A stretch of 15,951 bases of DNA from JBEGQX01 sp041180805. GTDB taxonomy: Bacteria > Planctomycetota > Planctomycetia > Gemmatales > Gemmataceae. Position 1 is the stretch's first letter. Each line of letters begins with the position of its first letter. Where the stretch lies: assembly GCA_041180805.1 (NCBI GenBank), contig JBEGQX010000323.1:1-15951 (forward strand). The letters run 5' to 3'. This document shows, piece by piece, positions 7,121 to 14,609 of this stretch. The translations under genes and the position numbers were made by a program. The notes beneath the pieces were generated by a model. It saw only the letters and a list, made by a program, of their open reading frames with translations, ran no database searches and was not told the origin of the DNA.

Positions 7121-8530
7121 TTACGCAATGATATCGTGAATGACATTGCCATGGACGTCAGTCAGGCGGAAATCACGGCCGTCCAGACGGAAGGTTACCT
7201 TTTCGTGATTTAATCCCAGCAGATGTAGCAACGTAGCGTGCAGATCATGCATGTGAACGCAGCCATCAATCGCATTAAATCCAAATTCGTCCGTTGCCCC
7301 GTGGGCATAGCCAGCTTTTACCCCGCCACCTGCAAGCCAGATGGTAAAGCCATTGGGATTATGATCGCGACCTGTGCCATTGGATTGAGCATATGGCGTG
7401 CGGCCAAATTCACCACCCCACCAAACAATGGTGTCTTCCAAAAGACCTCGCTGTTTAAGGTCGTAAAGAAGTGCCGCTATCGGCTGGTCTACCGCGCGGG
7501 CATGGGTTGCATGCTTTGGCATATCAGAGTGCTGGTCCCATGCTGGATTATTGGTGTTATCCCCGTAATTCACTTGAATGTAACGAACATCAGATTCTGC
7601 CAGCCTGCGGGCCATCAGGCATAGGCGTCCGTAGTTGTCCGTGGCTTGCTCACCAATCCCGTACATTTTCAGGGTTTGCTTGGATTCCCTGGAGATATCT
7701 AGAACCTCCGGGGCAAAATTTTGCATCCGCCAGGCGAGTTCATAGGAATTCAAGGCAGCTTCATATTCCCGGTCGCCCGGTTTGCTTGCAGCCTGAACCG
7801 CATTAAGCTCTCTTAGCATGTCCAGATATTTTTCCTGCTGGCCTATGGTCATGCTTGGATGGTAAAGATTCTTGATGGTCGAATCTTTGGCGGAGATCCC
7901 TGCCCTTCCCACGGCAGTTCCCTGGAAAATGGTGGGAAGAAAAGCATTGCTGAAATTTCTGGGGCCACCATTTCCCATGGATGGGCTTAATGTGACAAAG
8001 CCGGGCAAGTTTTGGTTTTCGGTGCCAAGACCATAGGTAACCCAACTACCCATGGAAGGCCTGATTAGGTTGATTGATCCCGTATGCAAAAACAGGGTGG
8101 ATGGTCCGTGGGCTACCCCTTCAGTGCGCATTCCATGCAACATGCAAAGATCATCGGCATGCTGGGCTATCTTGGGGAACAGGTCGCTTACATATCTTCC
8201 GGACTGGCCGTATTGATTGTGTTTCCAAAGTGATTTCATCACGCGATGCTTGGTGACATTTCCAGTTTTGGCCAGAACCCTAGCGTCACGAAACTCCTCG
8301 GCGGCCCCATCCTTTTTTTCAAGAAGGGGTTTGTAATCGAACGAATCCACCTGGCTGACACCACCTTGCATAAAGAGAAAGATGATGCGTTTTGCCTTGG
8401 GTGTATGATGAGTCTTTTTGGGTGCAAGTGGGGCAGAAGAAGCATGGGCATTTTTACCAGCCAGACCCATTAATGCTAGGTGCCCAAAACCACAGGAGGT
8501 GGCTTCCATGAATTTTCTTCTGCTGAACAT
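7121..8530 (-). CDS. DUF1501 protein, Tat-exported, sulfatase-like fold (469 aa)
   Basis: The N-terminus MFSRRKFMEATSCGFGHLAL carries a twin-arginine motif (SRRKFM) followed by a moderately hydrophobic stretch and an Ala-rich region to ~30, as expected for Tat export. DUF1501 landmarks follow: IIFLFMQGGVSQVDSFDYKP (49-68), RYVSDLFPKIAQHADDLCML, GGEFGRTP (372-379), the metal-site-like GRDHN (387-391), and a C-terminal HATLLHLLGL-x-GRDFRLTD block (430-456). DUF1501 proteins belong to the alkaline phosphatase/sulfatase-like superfamily and are abundant in planctomycetes, usually next to a PSD1 cytochrome protein as here. Their reaction is not established. The ATG at 8530 has GGAG six bases upstream on the minus strand. 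The gene is 34 bases downstream of the PSD1 gene and is probably co-transcribed with it. Confidence 0.93.
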   Translation of the reverse strand: MFSRRKFMEATSCGFGHLALMGLAGKNAHASSAPLAPKKTHHTPKAKRIIFLFMQGGVSQVDSFDYKPLLEKKDGAAEEFRDARVLAKTGNVTKHRVMKSLWKHNQYGQSGRYVSDLFPKIAQHADDLCMLHGMRTEGVAHGPSTLFLHTGSINLIRPSMGSWVTYGLGTENQNLPGFVTLSPSMGNGGPRNFSNAFLPTIFQGTAVGRAGISAKDSTIKNLYHPSMTIGQQEKYLDMLRELNAVQAASKPGDREYEAALNSYELAWRMQNFAPEVLDISRESKQTLKMYGIGEQATDNYGRLCLMARRLAESDVRYIQVNYGDNTNNPAWDQHSDMPKHATHARAVDQPIAALLYDLKQRGLLEDTIVWWGGEFGRTPYAQSNGTGRDHNPNGFTIWLAGGGVKAGYAHGATDEFGFNAIDGCVHMHDLHATLLHLLGLNHEKVTFRLDGRDFRLTDVHGNVIHDIIA

Positions 8531-8564
8531 GCTTCACTCCATTACATGAATGGCTATTCATTGC

Positions 8565-11375
8565 TTAATGATAATATCGGAAATCCAGGGTGCTGAACAT
8601 TGCCTGAAATAGCAGGGCCCAACTTTCCTGAGATGATCTTTTACCATCGGAAGCAAGAAACTTGAGGATTTTTTCCTTTTCCTGATCGTTGGGATGACGA
8701 CCCAGCACCACCAAATACATTCGTTCTGCCCGCTGATAATCATTAAAATCGGTGATTTTAAGCAGTTCTTTGGCTGCTGCCTGGCTTTCCGCGATGACAA
8801 ACGGATTATTCATCAAATAAAGCGCTTGAGGTGCAATAGTACTTACATTTCGTTTGCCGATCACCAAATTAGGATCAGGGAAATCAAAAACCTCAAAGAG
8901 TTCCGGCAGTGTATTTCTAAAGACCGGGGTATATATGCTTCTACGGGTGTCTGTGAATTTGTAGCCATATTCCGTGGATAGATTGGCGGGCATATTGGCA
9001 CCGCCATTGGTCAGGTCCAGGCGGTTGGAAGCCAACAGGATGGAATCACGAATCGCTTCCGCTTCAAGTCTTTTGCGGTTCATTTTTCCAAAAAATCTAT
9101 TGTCGGTGTCAATATCCGCAGAAGCATTTTCCGAAGACTGACGGTAAGTGTTGCTGGTAACCAACAAGCGAATAAGTGTCTTGGTGGAAAAGTTGGTTCG
9201 AATAAATTCCGTGGTAAGGAAGTCTAAAAGTTCTGGGTGAGATGGTACTTCGCCAGTGGTTCCAAAATTATCAGTAGTCCGCACAAGACCCGAACCAAAA
9301 AGCCAGTGCCAAACCCGGTTTACATAGACACGGTGTGTGAGTGAATTGGTGGAATCACCAAGCCATTGGGCGAATTCTTTTCTGCCACTTTGGTTATCGG
9401 GGATTTTGGGCGGGTTTTGAACTTTAACCGCCTGAATGAATCCCCTTGGGGCAATCGCACCAGGGGTATGAACATTGCCCCTGATATGAATATTAATGTC
9501 ACCTATTTTCTTTTCTTCTTCCACACCCATGGCAACCACTTTTGCAGGGGACTTTGATTTAAGTTCCTTAAGCTGATCCTCAAGTTTTTTGAGATCAGAC
9601 TTTGATTCCGGGGCTAACTTGATCGATTTGGCCACTTTATTATTTTGGTCAGCCGGTAAAAACTGAACGGCATCCGCAATCACATGGCCCTTGGTGCCAG
9701 TATTGGAGACAAGCACAAATCCCTGACCGGAATTTTCAAACTTAAATTGACCCAGATGAATAAAGCGACCGTCAATTTCGGGTGCCTTTTGCATATTCAC
9801 GTGGACAACCTTTTCGCCCTCCGCGTGGAAGATGGTAACAGGGACATTTTCCGCACGGTTTGTTCCTTCCACATATGCAAGATAAACATCGTATTTTCCG
9901 GCAGTCTTGATTTCCGGGGTAAAACAAATGGTTTTTTCGCCTTTATCAGCATTGTCATCGTGGCTGTAGCCTTCGCCAATGAAATGATTTTTGAAGGTGG
10001 AAATCGTCCAGTTGCCAACCTTTTTAGCCTGGCTGTCATCCACCACGATTCCATCAATTTCCGCAAGAGCCAGGATTTTGGCTTTCGACGGCTTGCCACC
10101 TTTCGCGGCCTTGATTTGCTGCTCCAATTTGGTAATCGAGTTGTTGTGATCCGCAAGTCTCTTTTCGGATTCCGGATCCATTGGAAGCTGGCGATCTACC
10201 CAGCGAGAAACGTTGTCATGGATTAATGTCTTGGTGCTTTTGAATATTCCTGCCATGGAATAGTAATCCCTGGTGGGAATGGGATCGAATTTATGATCAT
10301 GGCAGCGGGAACAGCCAATGGTCATTCCCATGAACGCTTTGCCAATAGTGTCCAATTGTTCGTCCACAACGTCCATTTCAAGAATCTTTTTGTCTTGTCT
10401 TTCAAAATTAGTCGGACCCATGGCCAGAAAACCGGTGGCGACCAGATTAGCTTCTCGTTCTGAGTTGGTTTTTGCATCCAACAGATCGCCGGCTATTTGT
10501 TCGTGAATGAAGTTTTGGAAGGATTTATCTTTTTGAAAACTCTGGATCACATAATCGCGGTAACGCCAGGCATCGGGGAAAACGGCTGTTCTACCTCCAC
10601 CGCTCGACTGCGCAAATCTAACCACATCCAACCAATGACGTGCCCAGCGCTCCCCGAAATGCGGCGACTGTAAAAGTTCATCCACAAGTTTTTCATAGGC
10701 ATTGGCGGAGGAATCGTTTTCGAATGCTAAAATCCTTTCGGGGGATGGTGGCAATCCAACCAAGTCCAAATACAGCCTGCGGATTAAAACAGTTCTGCTG
10801 GCTTCCTTTGCCGGAGTAATCCCTGCACCTTTTAATTTTTCATGAATGAAATGATCGATCGGGTTGGTTGACTTGGGCAGGTTTGCCAGCAAGGGAAACT
10901 CTTTTTTTACCGGCTGAAAGGACCACCAATCGGCAGTATTTAAGTTATTGCCATTTGAATTCTTTTTGGCAGCCGTTTTAGTCCTTGGGTCCGGGGCACC
11001 CATTTTTACCCATTCGGTGAGATCTGCTATAGCTTGGTCAGGAAGTTTGCCCTTGGGAGGCATTTTTAGGTCGCTATTGTAACCGATCGATTGAATCAAC
11101 AAGCTTTCTGATGGTTTGCCTGGGACAATAGCAGGCTTGGTTTCGCCACCTTGCAAGGTGGATTCTCTGGTATCCAAATCCAGTCCGCCTTTGGTTTTCT
11201 TTTCCTGTGAGCTATGGCATTTCGAACAATGCTCCAGAAGCAGGGGCCGGACTTTTTTCTCGAAAAATTCCATGTTCTTGGCTTCATCTGCTTTTGCGGA
11301 AACTTTAAGCATTTGAAGCACTGTAAATGTGCAGAAAACAAGTTTTGCTATGAATTTGCGGTTAAAGTAGTTCAT
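8565..11375 (-). CDS. PSD1-type exported cytochrome protein (PSCyt1-DUF1549-DUF1553) with golvesin-like insert, 936 aa
   Basis: I start it at the ATG at 11375 because MNYFNRKFIAKLVFCTFTVLQMLKVSAKA has a basic n-region and a hydrophobic core typical of a signal peptide. The frame extends to a TTG at 11462, but those 29 residues do not look like a leader. No Shine-Dalgarno is visible at 11375. Domains in order: PSCyt1 with CSKCH (50-54) and PPKGKLPD (~106-113); DUF1549 (~171-381) with ERWARHWLDVVRFAQSSG and a second heme motif CSRCHDHKFDP (355-365); an inserted module (~439-575) with VVDDSQAK, GEGYSHDDNADKG and NRAENVPVTI, resembling golvesin C-terminal-like domains; a charged helix (~590-610); and DUF1553 (~661-931) with RVYVNRVWHWLFG and APQALYLMNNPFV. 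The two CxxCH motifs imply covalent heme and an extracytoplasmic location. Such proteins are expanded in planctomycetes and thought to act in polymer breakdown, but no reaction is proven. It is upstream partner of the DUF1501 gene. Confidence 0.92.
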   Translation of the reverse strand: MNYFNRKFIAKLVFCTFTVLQMLKVSAKADEAKNMEFFEKKVRPLLLEHCSKCHSSQEKKTKGGLDLDTRESTLQGGETKPAIVPGKPSESLLIQSIGYNSDLKMPPKGKLPDQAIADLTEWVKMGAPDPRTKTAAKKNSNGNNLNTADWWSFQPVKKEFPLLANLPKSTNPIDHFIHEKLKGAGITPAKEASRTVLIRRLYLDLVGLPPSPERILAFENDSSANAYEKLVDELLQSPHFGERWARHWLDVVRFAQSSGGGRTAVFPDAWRYRDYVIQSFQKDKSFQNFIHEQIAGDLLDAKTNSEREANLVATGFLAMGPTNFERQDKKILEMDVVDEQLDTIGKAFMGMTIGCSRCHDHKFDPIPTRDYYSMAGIFKSTKTLIHDNVSRWVDRQLPMDPESEKRLADHNNSITKLEQQIKAAKGGKPSKAKILALAEIDGIVVDDSQAKKVGNWTISTFKNHFIGEGYSHDDNADKGEKTICFTPEIKTAGKYDVYLAYVEGTNRAENVPVTIFHAEGEKVVHVNMQKAPEIDGRFIHLGQFKFENSGQGFVLVSNTGTKGHVIADAVQFLPADQNNKVAKSIKLAPESKSDLKKLEDQLKELKSKSPAKVVAMGVEEEKKIGDINIHIRGNVHTPGAIAPRGFIQAVKVQNPPKIPDNQSGRKEFAQWLGDSTNSLTHRVYVNRVWHWLFGSGLVRTTDNFGTTGEVPSHPELLDFLTTEFIRTNFSTKTLIRLLVTSNTYRQSSENASADIDTDNRFFGKMNRKRLEAEAIRDSILLASNRLDLTNGGANMPANLSTEYGYKFTDTRRSIYTPVFRNTLPELFEVFDFPDPNLVIGKRNVSTIAPQALYLMNNPFVIAESQAAAKELLKITDFNDYQRAERMYLVVLGRHPNDQEKEKILKFLASDGKRSSQESWALLFQAMFSTLDFRYYH

Positions 11376-11415
11376 GAAATAATAAACCCAAGTAAAAACG
11401 CCCAGTTCTGGTGGG

Positions 11416-11435
11416 ATAGACTTATATAAGCCTAT
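11416..11435. promoter_or_regulatory. 20-bp near-perfect palindrome upstream of the PSD1 gene
   Basis: ATAG-a-CTTAT / ATAAG-c-CTAT is a palindrome with one mismatched pair (11420/11431), lying 41-60 bases before the PSD1 start at 11375. The 113-base gap 11376-11488 is the only space upstream of the PSD1-DUF1501 pair, so a promoter is expected there. On the minus strand TTGCAA (11462-11457) is 17 bases from CAAAAT, a weak sigma70-like pair, and the palindrome lies just downstream of it. An operator for a dimeric repressor is plausible but not shown. Confidence 0.35.
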
Positions 11436-11488
11436 TTTGGGCGAATTTTTAGGGGTTTGCAAGCACTTTTGAGTATGAAAAGCTCAAC

Positions 11489-12658
11489 TTAAGCCTGTTT
11501 TTGCATGGCTTTTGCGTTTTCTATGACCGCTGATAGAAAATGGATGGGGTCTTCCTGGGTGCGGGCAGCCTTTTCCATACTACTGTAATCACCAACTTTA
11601 CGGCACATGCCATACAAACCAGATGCGTTCAGGGTTTTTCCTGCCAACTGTAATGCTTCTTTTTCGTGTCCTATGCGTTCCAGAATCTGCAACAGAATTT
11701 CGGCTGGGTAACTGCTGCCGTTTTCTTCGTTTTCCTTTGCCTTTTGCCGGAAGTAATCCAGATTCTTTTCGACATCTTTTCCTTTAATTATTTCCAGGTA
11801 GCATTGATAGCCTTCGTACAGATTTTCAAAAGGCGGTTCACTTCTTCCCAAGAACCTTCCCGAAAGTTTTTTACCATACTCGCAAAATTCGATGGCACGA
11901 TCCAACGCCTCGCAAGGTGCTAAGTGAATGCTCATTTGAACAGTGGAGCTGAGATGGGAAAGGTCGATATGATAACCATCCTCGGCAAATAACCATTCCC
12001 GCCCTTTGATAAGTTCAACCACCTCGCCCGGTTTGCCAACCGGAATCGAATCGATGCTTTTGGTGTTGCCTTCGCGATGTTCAATTTCACCACGAAGTCG
12101 CAGGGCTAGTTCGGTATATAGCGCCTCGATTAATTTTTGCAGGCAATGTTCTCTTACCGCGGGCATGTGCGAGAAATCCTGGCTGGTAAGGGTGGTTATG
12201 GCATTGCAAAGTCCGTAGCGTTCAAGAATCCATTCGTAACCCCGGGCCATGTTCAGGCCTTCATAAAATGCCAAACGGATTGCAACTTCAAGGTCATCCT
12301 CTGGCTTGGGGTCTAAATTGTCGATCACGCTCTTGATGGGTTCGGTTTCACCAATCATCTTGTAAAAGTTCCAGGCCTGTTCGAGGTCATTCCTGGCTAG
12401 GTGTAAATCCGCACATCGTCTGGCAGAATTGCGAATGACTTCCTCAAACTCATCATGTTTTTCGCGGGGAATCTCATCGGTTGGAGCCGTGGGAACCACG
12501 CAAAGGCCCATACTTTGCCTGGCTTTCATGATTAATGCATAGAACAGCTTGTTGTAATCCGCTTTTGCTTCAAGTTCTGTGCATAGAGTTTCTATTGCCC
12601 TGGCAGGGCCGGATTCCAAAACCAATTTCTTTAGATGATCAAGCTGTTCATGGGTCAT
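11489..12658 (-). CDS. Uncharacterised cytoplasmic protein (389 aa)
   Basis: I do not recognise this family. The ATG at 12658 is supported by AAAGGA (minus strand, 12671-12666) at a spacing of 7. The protein has no signal peptide or membrane segment and looks almost entirely alpha-helical and acidic. Short stretches such as ARNDLEQAWNFYKMIGETEPIKSVID (~88-113) and EILLQILERIGHEKEALQLAGKTLN (near the C-terminus) resemble helical-repeat (TPR-like) pairs, which would suit a scaffold. It contains several His/Cys residues (ECCEY-like area: ALDRAIEFCEYGKK, YQCYLEI), but these form no recognisable metal motif. The chagasin-like gene lies 43 bases upstream on the same strand, so the two are probably co-transcribed. 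The downstream PSD1 gene is separated by 113 bases with its own likely promoter. The intact frame, ribosome binding site and absence of a competing frame make it a real gene; its function is unknown. Confidence 0.8.
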   Translation of the reverse strand: MTHEQLDHLKKLVLESGPARAIETLCTELEAKADYNKLFYALIMKARQSMGLCVVPTAPTDEIPREKHDEFEEVIRNSARRCADLHLARNDLEQAWNFYKMIGETEPIKSVIDNLDPKPEDDLEVAIRLAFYEGLNMARGYEWILERYGLCNAITTLTSQDFSHMPAVREHCLQKLIEALYTELALRLRGEIEHREGNTKSIDSIPVGKPGEVVELIKGREWLFAEDGYHIDLSHLSSTVQMSIHLAPCEALDRAIEFCEYGKKLSGRFLGRSEPPFENLYEGYQCYLEIIKGKDVEKNLDYFRQKAKENEENGSSYPAEILLQILERIGHEKEALQLAGKTLNASGLYGMCRKVGDYSSMEKAARTQEDPIHFLSAVIENAKAMQKQA

Positions 12659-12701
12659 GGCAGGGTCCTTTAAAAGATTTTGTTTTCTTAGTAACTGATT
12701 A

Positions 12702-13112
12702 TTATTCGCCTACCAAAACTCGAACCTGATGAAATTTTTCGCCAACACCCTCGAAAGATCGACGCAGGTTAAAAATCAGCACAACCTGGCTGGTCATTCC
12801 TTTACCGATCTGGTTGGTTGTAAATTCGAATTCATGAACTTCTCTTGCGCCGGGCATAGATTTTTTGTTGGGAAGAGTTCCTGCTTGCTTGAGCGTAAGC
12901 GGTCCGAATTCCTGCCCCATCAATTGCCAGGTGTACCCAGTGCCACTATTTGCGGGAAGCTGGATTTTTAAGCGATCCCCGGATTTGATTTTGACATCCT
13001 GGGCCTGAAGGATTTCCAACTTGATTTCAACATTCTTAAGCTTGAAATCCTCTCCCTTGATCACCGTTTCATTGCTTGGCAAAAAAGCCCCCAATAATAT
13101 CAACAGATTCAT
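12702..13112 (-). CDS. Exported chagasin-like cysteine protease inhibitor (I42 family), 136 aa
   Basis: The start at 13112 is preferred: on the minus strand CAGGAA stands 6-7 bases before the ATG, and MNLLILLGAFLPS is a short signal-peptide-like stretch. The frame stays open to 13205, but the extra residues lack leader character and would run across the divergent promoter. After the leader come the chagasin hallmarks: LPANSGTGYTWQL (52-64), equivalent to the NPTTGY loop that enters the protease active site; the second loop MPGAREVHEFEF (86-97); and NLRRSFEG (115-122), in place of the usual RPW-type third loop. Chagasin-fold proteins inhibit papain-like cysteine proteases, and bacterial members are usually periplasmic or secreted. 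The third loop is degenerate (no RPW), so inhibitory activity is uncertain. No papain-like protease gene is in the window. It is followed 43 bases later by the 389-residue unknown gene. Confidence 0.8.
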   Translation of the reverse strand: MNLLILLGAFLPSNETVIKGEDFKLKNVEIKLEILQAQDVKIKSGDRLKIQLPANSGTGYTWQLMGQEFGPLTLKQAGTLPNKKSMPGAREVHEFEFTTNQIGKGMTSQVVLIFNLRRSFEGVGEKFHQVRVLVGE

Positions 13113-13232
13113 TATTTGTTCCTGAAAAAGTATTTGTTGATTCATTCCCGGCGGGTTCTGAACTACCATAAGAATAACTTTTATGAACGGGCTTTTCCTG
13201 ATCAAAATTGCTGTTTAACGGGAATACTTGGA
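13113..13232. promoter_or_regulatory. Divergent intergenic region
   Basis: These 120 bases separate the chagasin-like gene (minus) from the TPR/DUF3299-like gene (plus) and must carry a promoter for each. The minus-strand ribosome binding site AGGAA is at about 13119-13123. For the plus gene, GGGA (13220-13223) is a modest ribosome binding site. I see no convincing -35/-10 pair and no long dyad. Confidence 0.4.
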
Positions 13233-14477
13233 ATGCGACCCTGGTTCTTTTTTGCGATTGTTTTTGTTGTGAAAGGCTTTTGTTGCCTCTCGGAAGTTTC
13301 TGCGGGTGTCCATTATTCCAAGGAACAATTCGCTGACTTGCCTTCGCAATGGAGGGGTTTTTTGCCTGATCAGCGTTTTTTAAGGCAGCTTGCAATTAAA
13401 TTACCCAAGGAACAATCAAGAAATGAACTTCGAAAGTCTTACGAGAGTGATTTAGCCAGGCTCGAAAAGCTGTTGGAAATGAGGCAGTCGCAACCGGTCG
13501 ATTTTGCCGACCTGGGGGCCCTGTATATCAGATTGGGAAATTATGCTCGCGCCGTGGAAGTATTGCGCCTGGGTGACAGGGTATTCCCAGCCCAATTTCG
13601 GATTTTATCAAACCTGGCCACAGCTTGGTTTCTTTCCGGGGAACAGGAAAAGGCCATCGCCCAAATGCAGCAGGTGGTGAAGCTTGCACCTGGGGCTTTT
13701 CTTGCGGCAGAGCAACTAGTTCTAGATTGGATGCTGGAAACCAAGGCGGAGTCTTGGAAATCTTCTGAAAAATACTTTCAATGGGCACAGAAGATTCTTG
13801 CCAAAAATTACTTGGGTGAAGCCCAGTTAGTGGGGTTGTGGCTGGTTGCCGATGGAAGATTGCTGGCCCAGTTTGCGTTTTTAGCCGCAAAAACCAATCA
13901 GCCCGATATCGCTATCTCCATCACCGATGGTTGTGTTACCGAGTTCGGGATCCGTGACACGGAATTGCTTAAATTGCGTGGCACACTGAAACAGACTTCC
14001 GAAAAAGATCTAGCGGAAACCAAAAAGCTGCACGAAGAACACAAGGGCCAGCCCGTGTTCAGGTCTTTAAGGCCTTTGAAACAGGAAAGTTGGAATATTG
14101 GGTTGCCCAAGGTGAATGTAGAGGGATGGAACGCTCTGCCGTGGTTTGTACTTTCCCAAACTCAAATTGGAAAAAAGGGAGTTCCCGCATATCCGGAATA
14201 CATACGCCAGTTGGAAGGCAAAAAGGTAACACTCGATGGATTCATGCAACCGGTGGGAGAAGATTCCGAATCCAATGTGTTCCTGCTTTTGGAAAACCCG
14301 GTAGGCTGCTGGTATTGCGAAATGCCAGCCCTCAACGGCATGGTATATGTGGAGATGGCCAATGAGAAGATTTTGCGCATCTCCCGGGAACAGATCAGAA
14401 TCCGCGGTATATTGCAACTGCGTGGGAGCGATCCGGAAAAGTTTTTGTTCACCATTCAGGCTGCGATTGCCGAGTGA
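13233..14477 (+). CDS. Exported TPR protein with C-terminal DUF3299-like domain (414 aa)
   Basis: I start it at the ATG at 13233 because MRPWFFFAIVFVVKGFCCLSEVSAG is a clear signal peptide, with cleavage likely after VSA. The frame is open back to a TTG at 13116, but that extension overlaps the divergent promoter and lacks leader character. Residues ~88-155 contain two TPR-like units (FADLGALYIRLGNYARAVEV, NLATAWFLSGEQEKAIAQM). From ~240 to 290 there is a charged linker. Residues ~318-412 (YPEYIRQLEGKKVTLDGFMQP, FLLLENPVGCWYCEMP, IRIRGILQL) resemble the DUF3299 domain of bacterial exported proteins, in which a short Cys-containing loop follows the FLL strand. The CWYC (359-362) could bind a metal or form a disulfide. 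The reaction or partner is unknown. TPR plus DUF3299-like in one chain suggests a periplasmic scaffold or handling protein, which is inference only. Confidence 0.8.
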   Translation: MRPWFFFAIVFVVKGFCCLSEVSAGVHYSKEQFADLPSQWRGFLPDQRFLRQLAIKLPKEQSRNELRKSYESDLARLEKLLEMRQSQPVDFADLGALYIRLGNYARAVEVLRLGDRVFPAQFRILSNLATAWFLSGEQEKAIAQMQQVVKLAPGAFLAAEQLVLDWMLETKAESWKSSEKYFQWAQKILAKNYLGEAQLVGLWLVADGRLLAQFAFLAAKTNQPDIAISITDGCVTEFGIRDTELLKLRGTLKQTSEKDLAETKKLHEEHKGQPVFRSLRPLKQESWNIGLPKVNVEGWNALPWFVLSQTQIGKKGVPAYPEYIRQLEGKKVTLDGFMQPVGEDSESNVFLLLENPVGCWYCEMPALNGMVYVEMANEKILRISREQIRIRGILQLRGSDPEKFLFTIQAAIAE

Positions 14478-14609
14478 AAACCACCTGGAATCCTTTAAAA
14501 ATCATGAGAACCGCCATGCAGACTATGGAAATGGAAGTTCAAACGATTAGAATCGTAGACTGTTGAATCCCACCTTTATGTTTTGTTTCCATTTCAGTAG
14601 GAGTTTTTC
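14478..14609 (+). promoter_or_regulatory. Upstream region and ribosome binding site of the esterase gene
   Basis: The gap holds AGGAG (14599-14603), six bases before the ATG at 14610, a strong ribosome binding site. ACGATT-AG-AATCGT (14543-14556) is a perfect 6-bp dyad with a two-base centre, too tight for an RNA hairpin but possible as a protein site. No terminator hairpin with a T-run is visible after the preceding gene. Confidence 0.45.

Noticed and set aside
7125..7149. Inverted repeat GCAATG / CATTGC as a terminator between otsB and the DUF1501 gene
   Set aside because: The 6-bp arms have a 13-base loop, no T-run follows, and the repeat lies inside the DUF1501 coding end; too weak to call.
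9684..10226. 180-residue plus-strand open frame inside the PSD1 gene
   Set aside because: The opposite strand carries the continuous DUF1549/golvesin-like sequence with clear motifs; the plus-strand translation has no recognisable pattern or ribosome binding site.
11376..11462. Extension of the PSD1 protein to the TTG at 11462
   Set aside because: It would place 29 residues before a good signal peptide and would translate through the palindrome and likely promoter.
13116..13232. Extension of the TPR/DUF3299-like protein to the TTG at 13116
   Set aside because: It overlaps the divergent promoter region and hides the clear signal peptide that begins at 13233.
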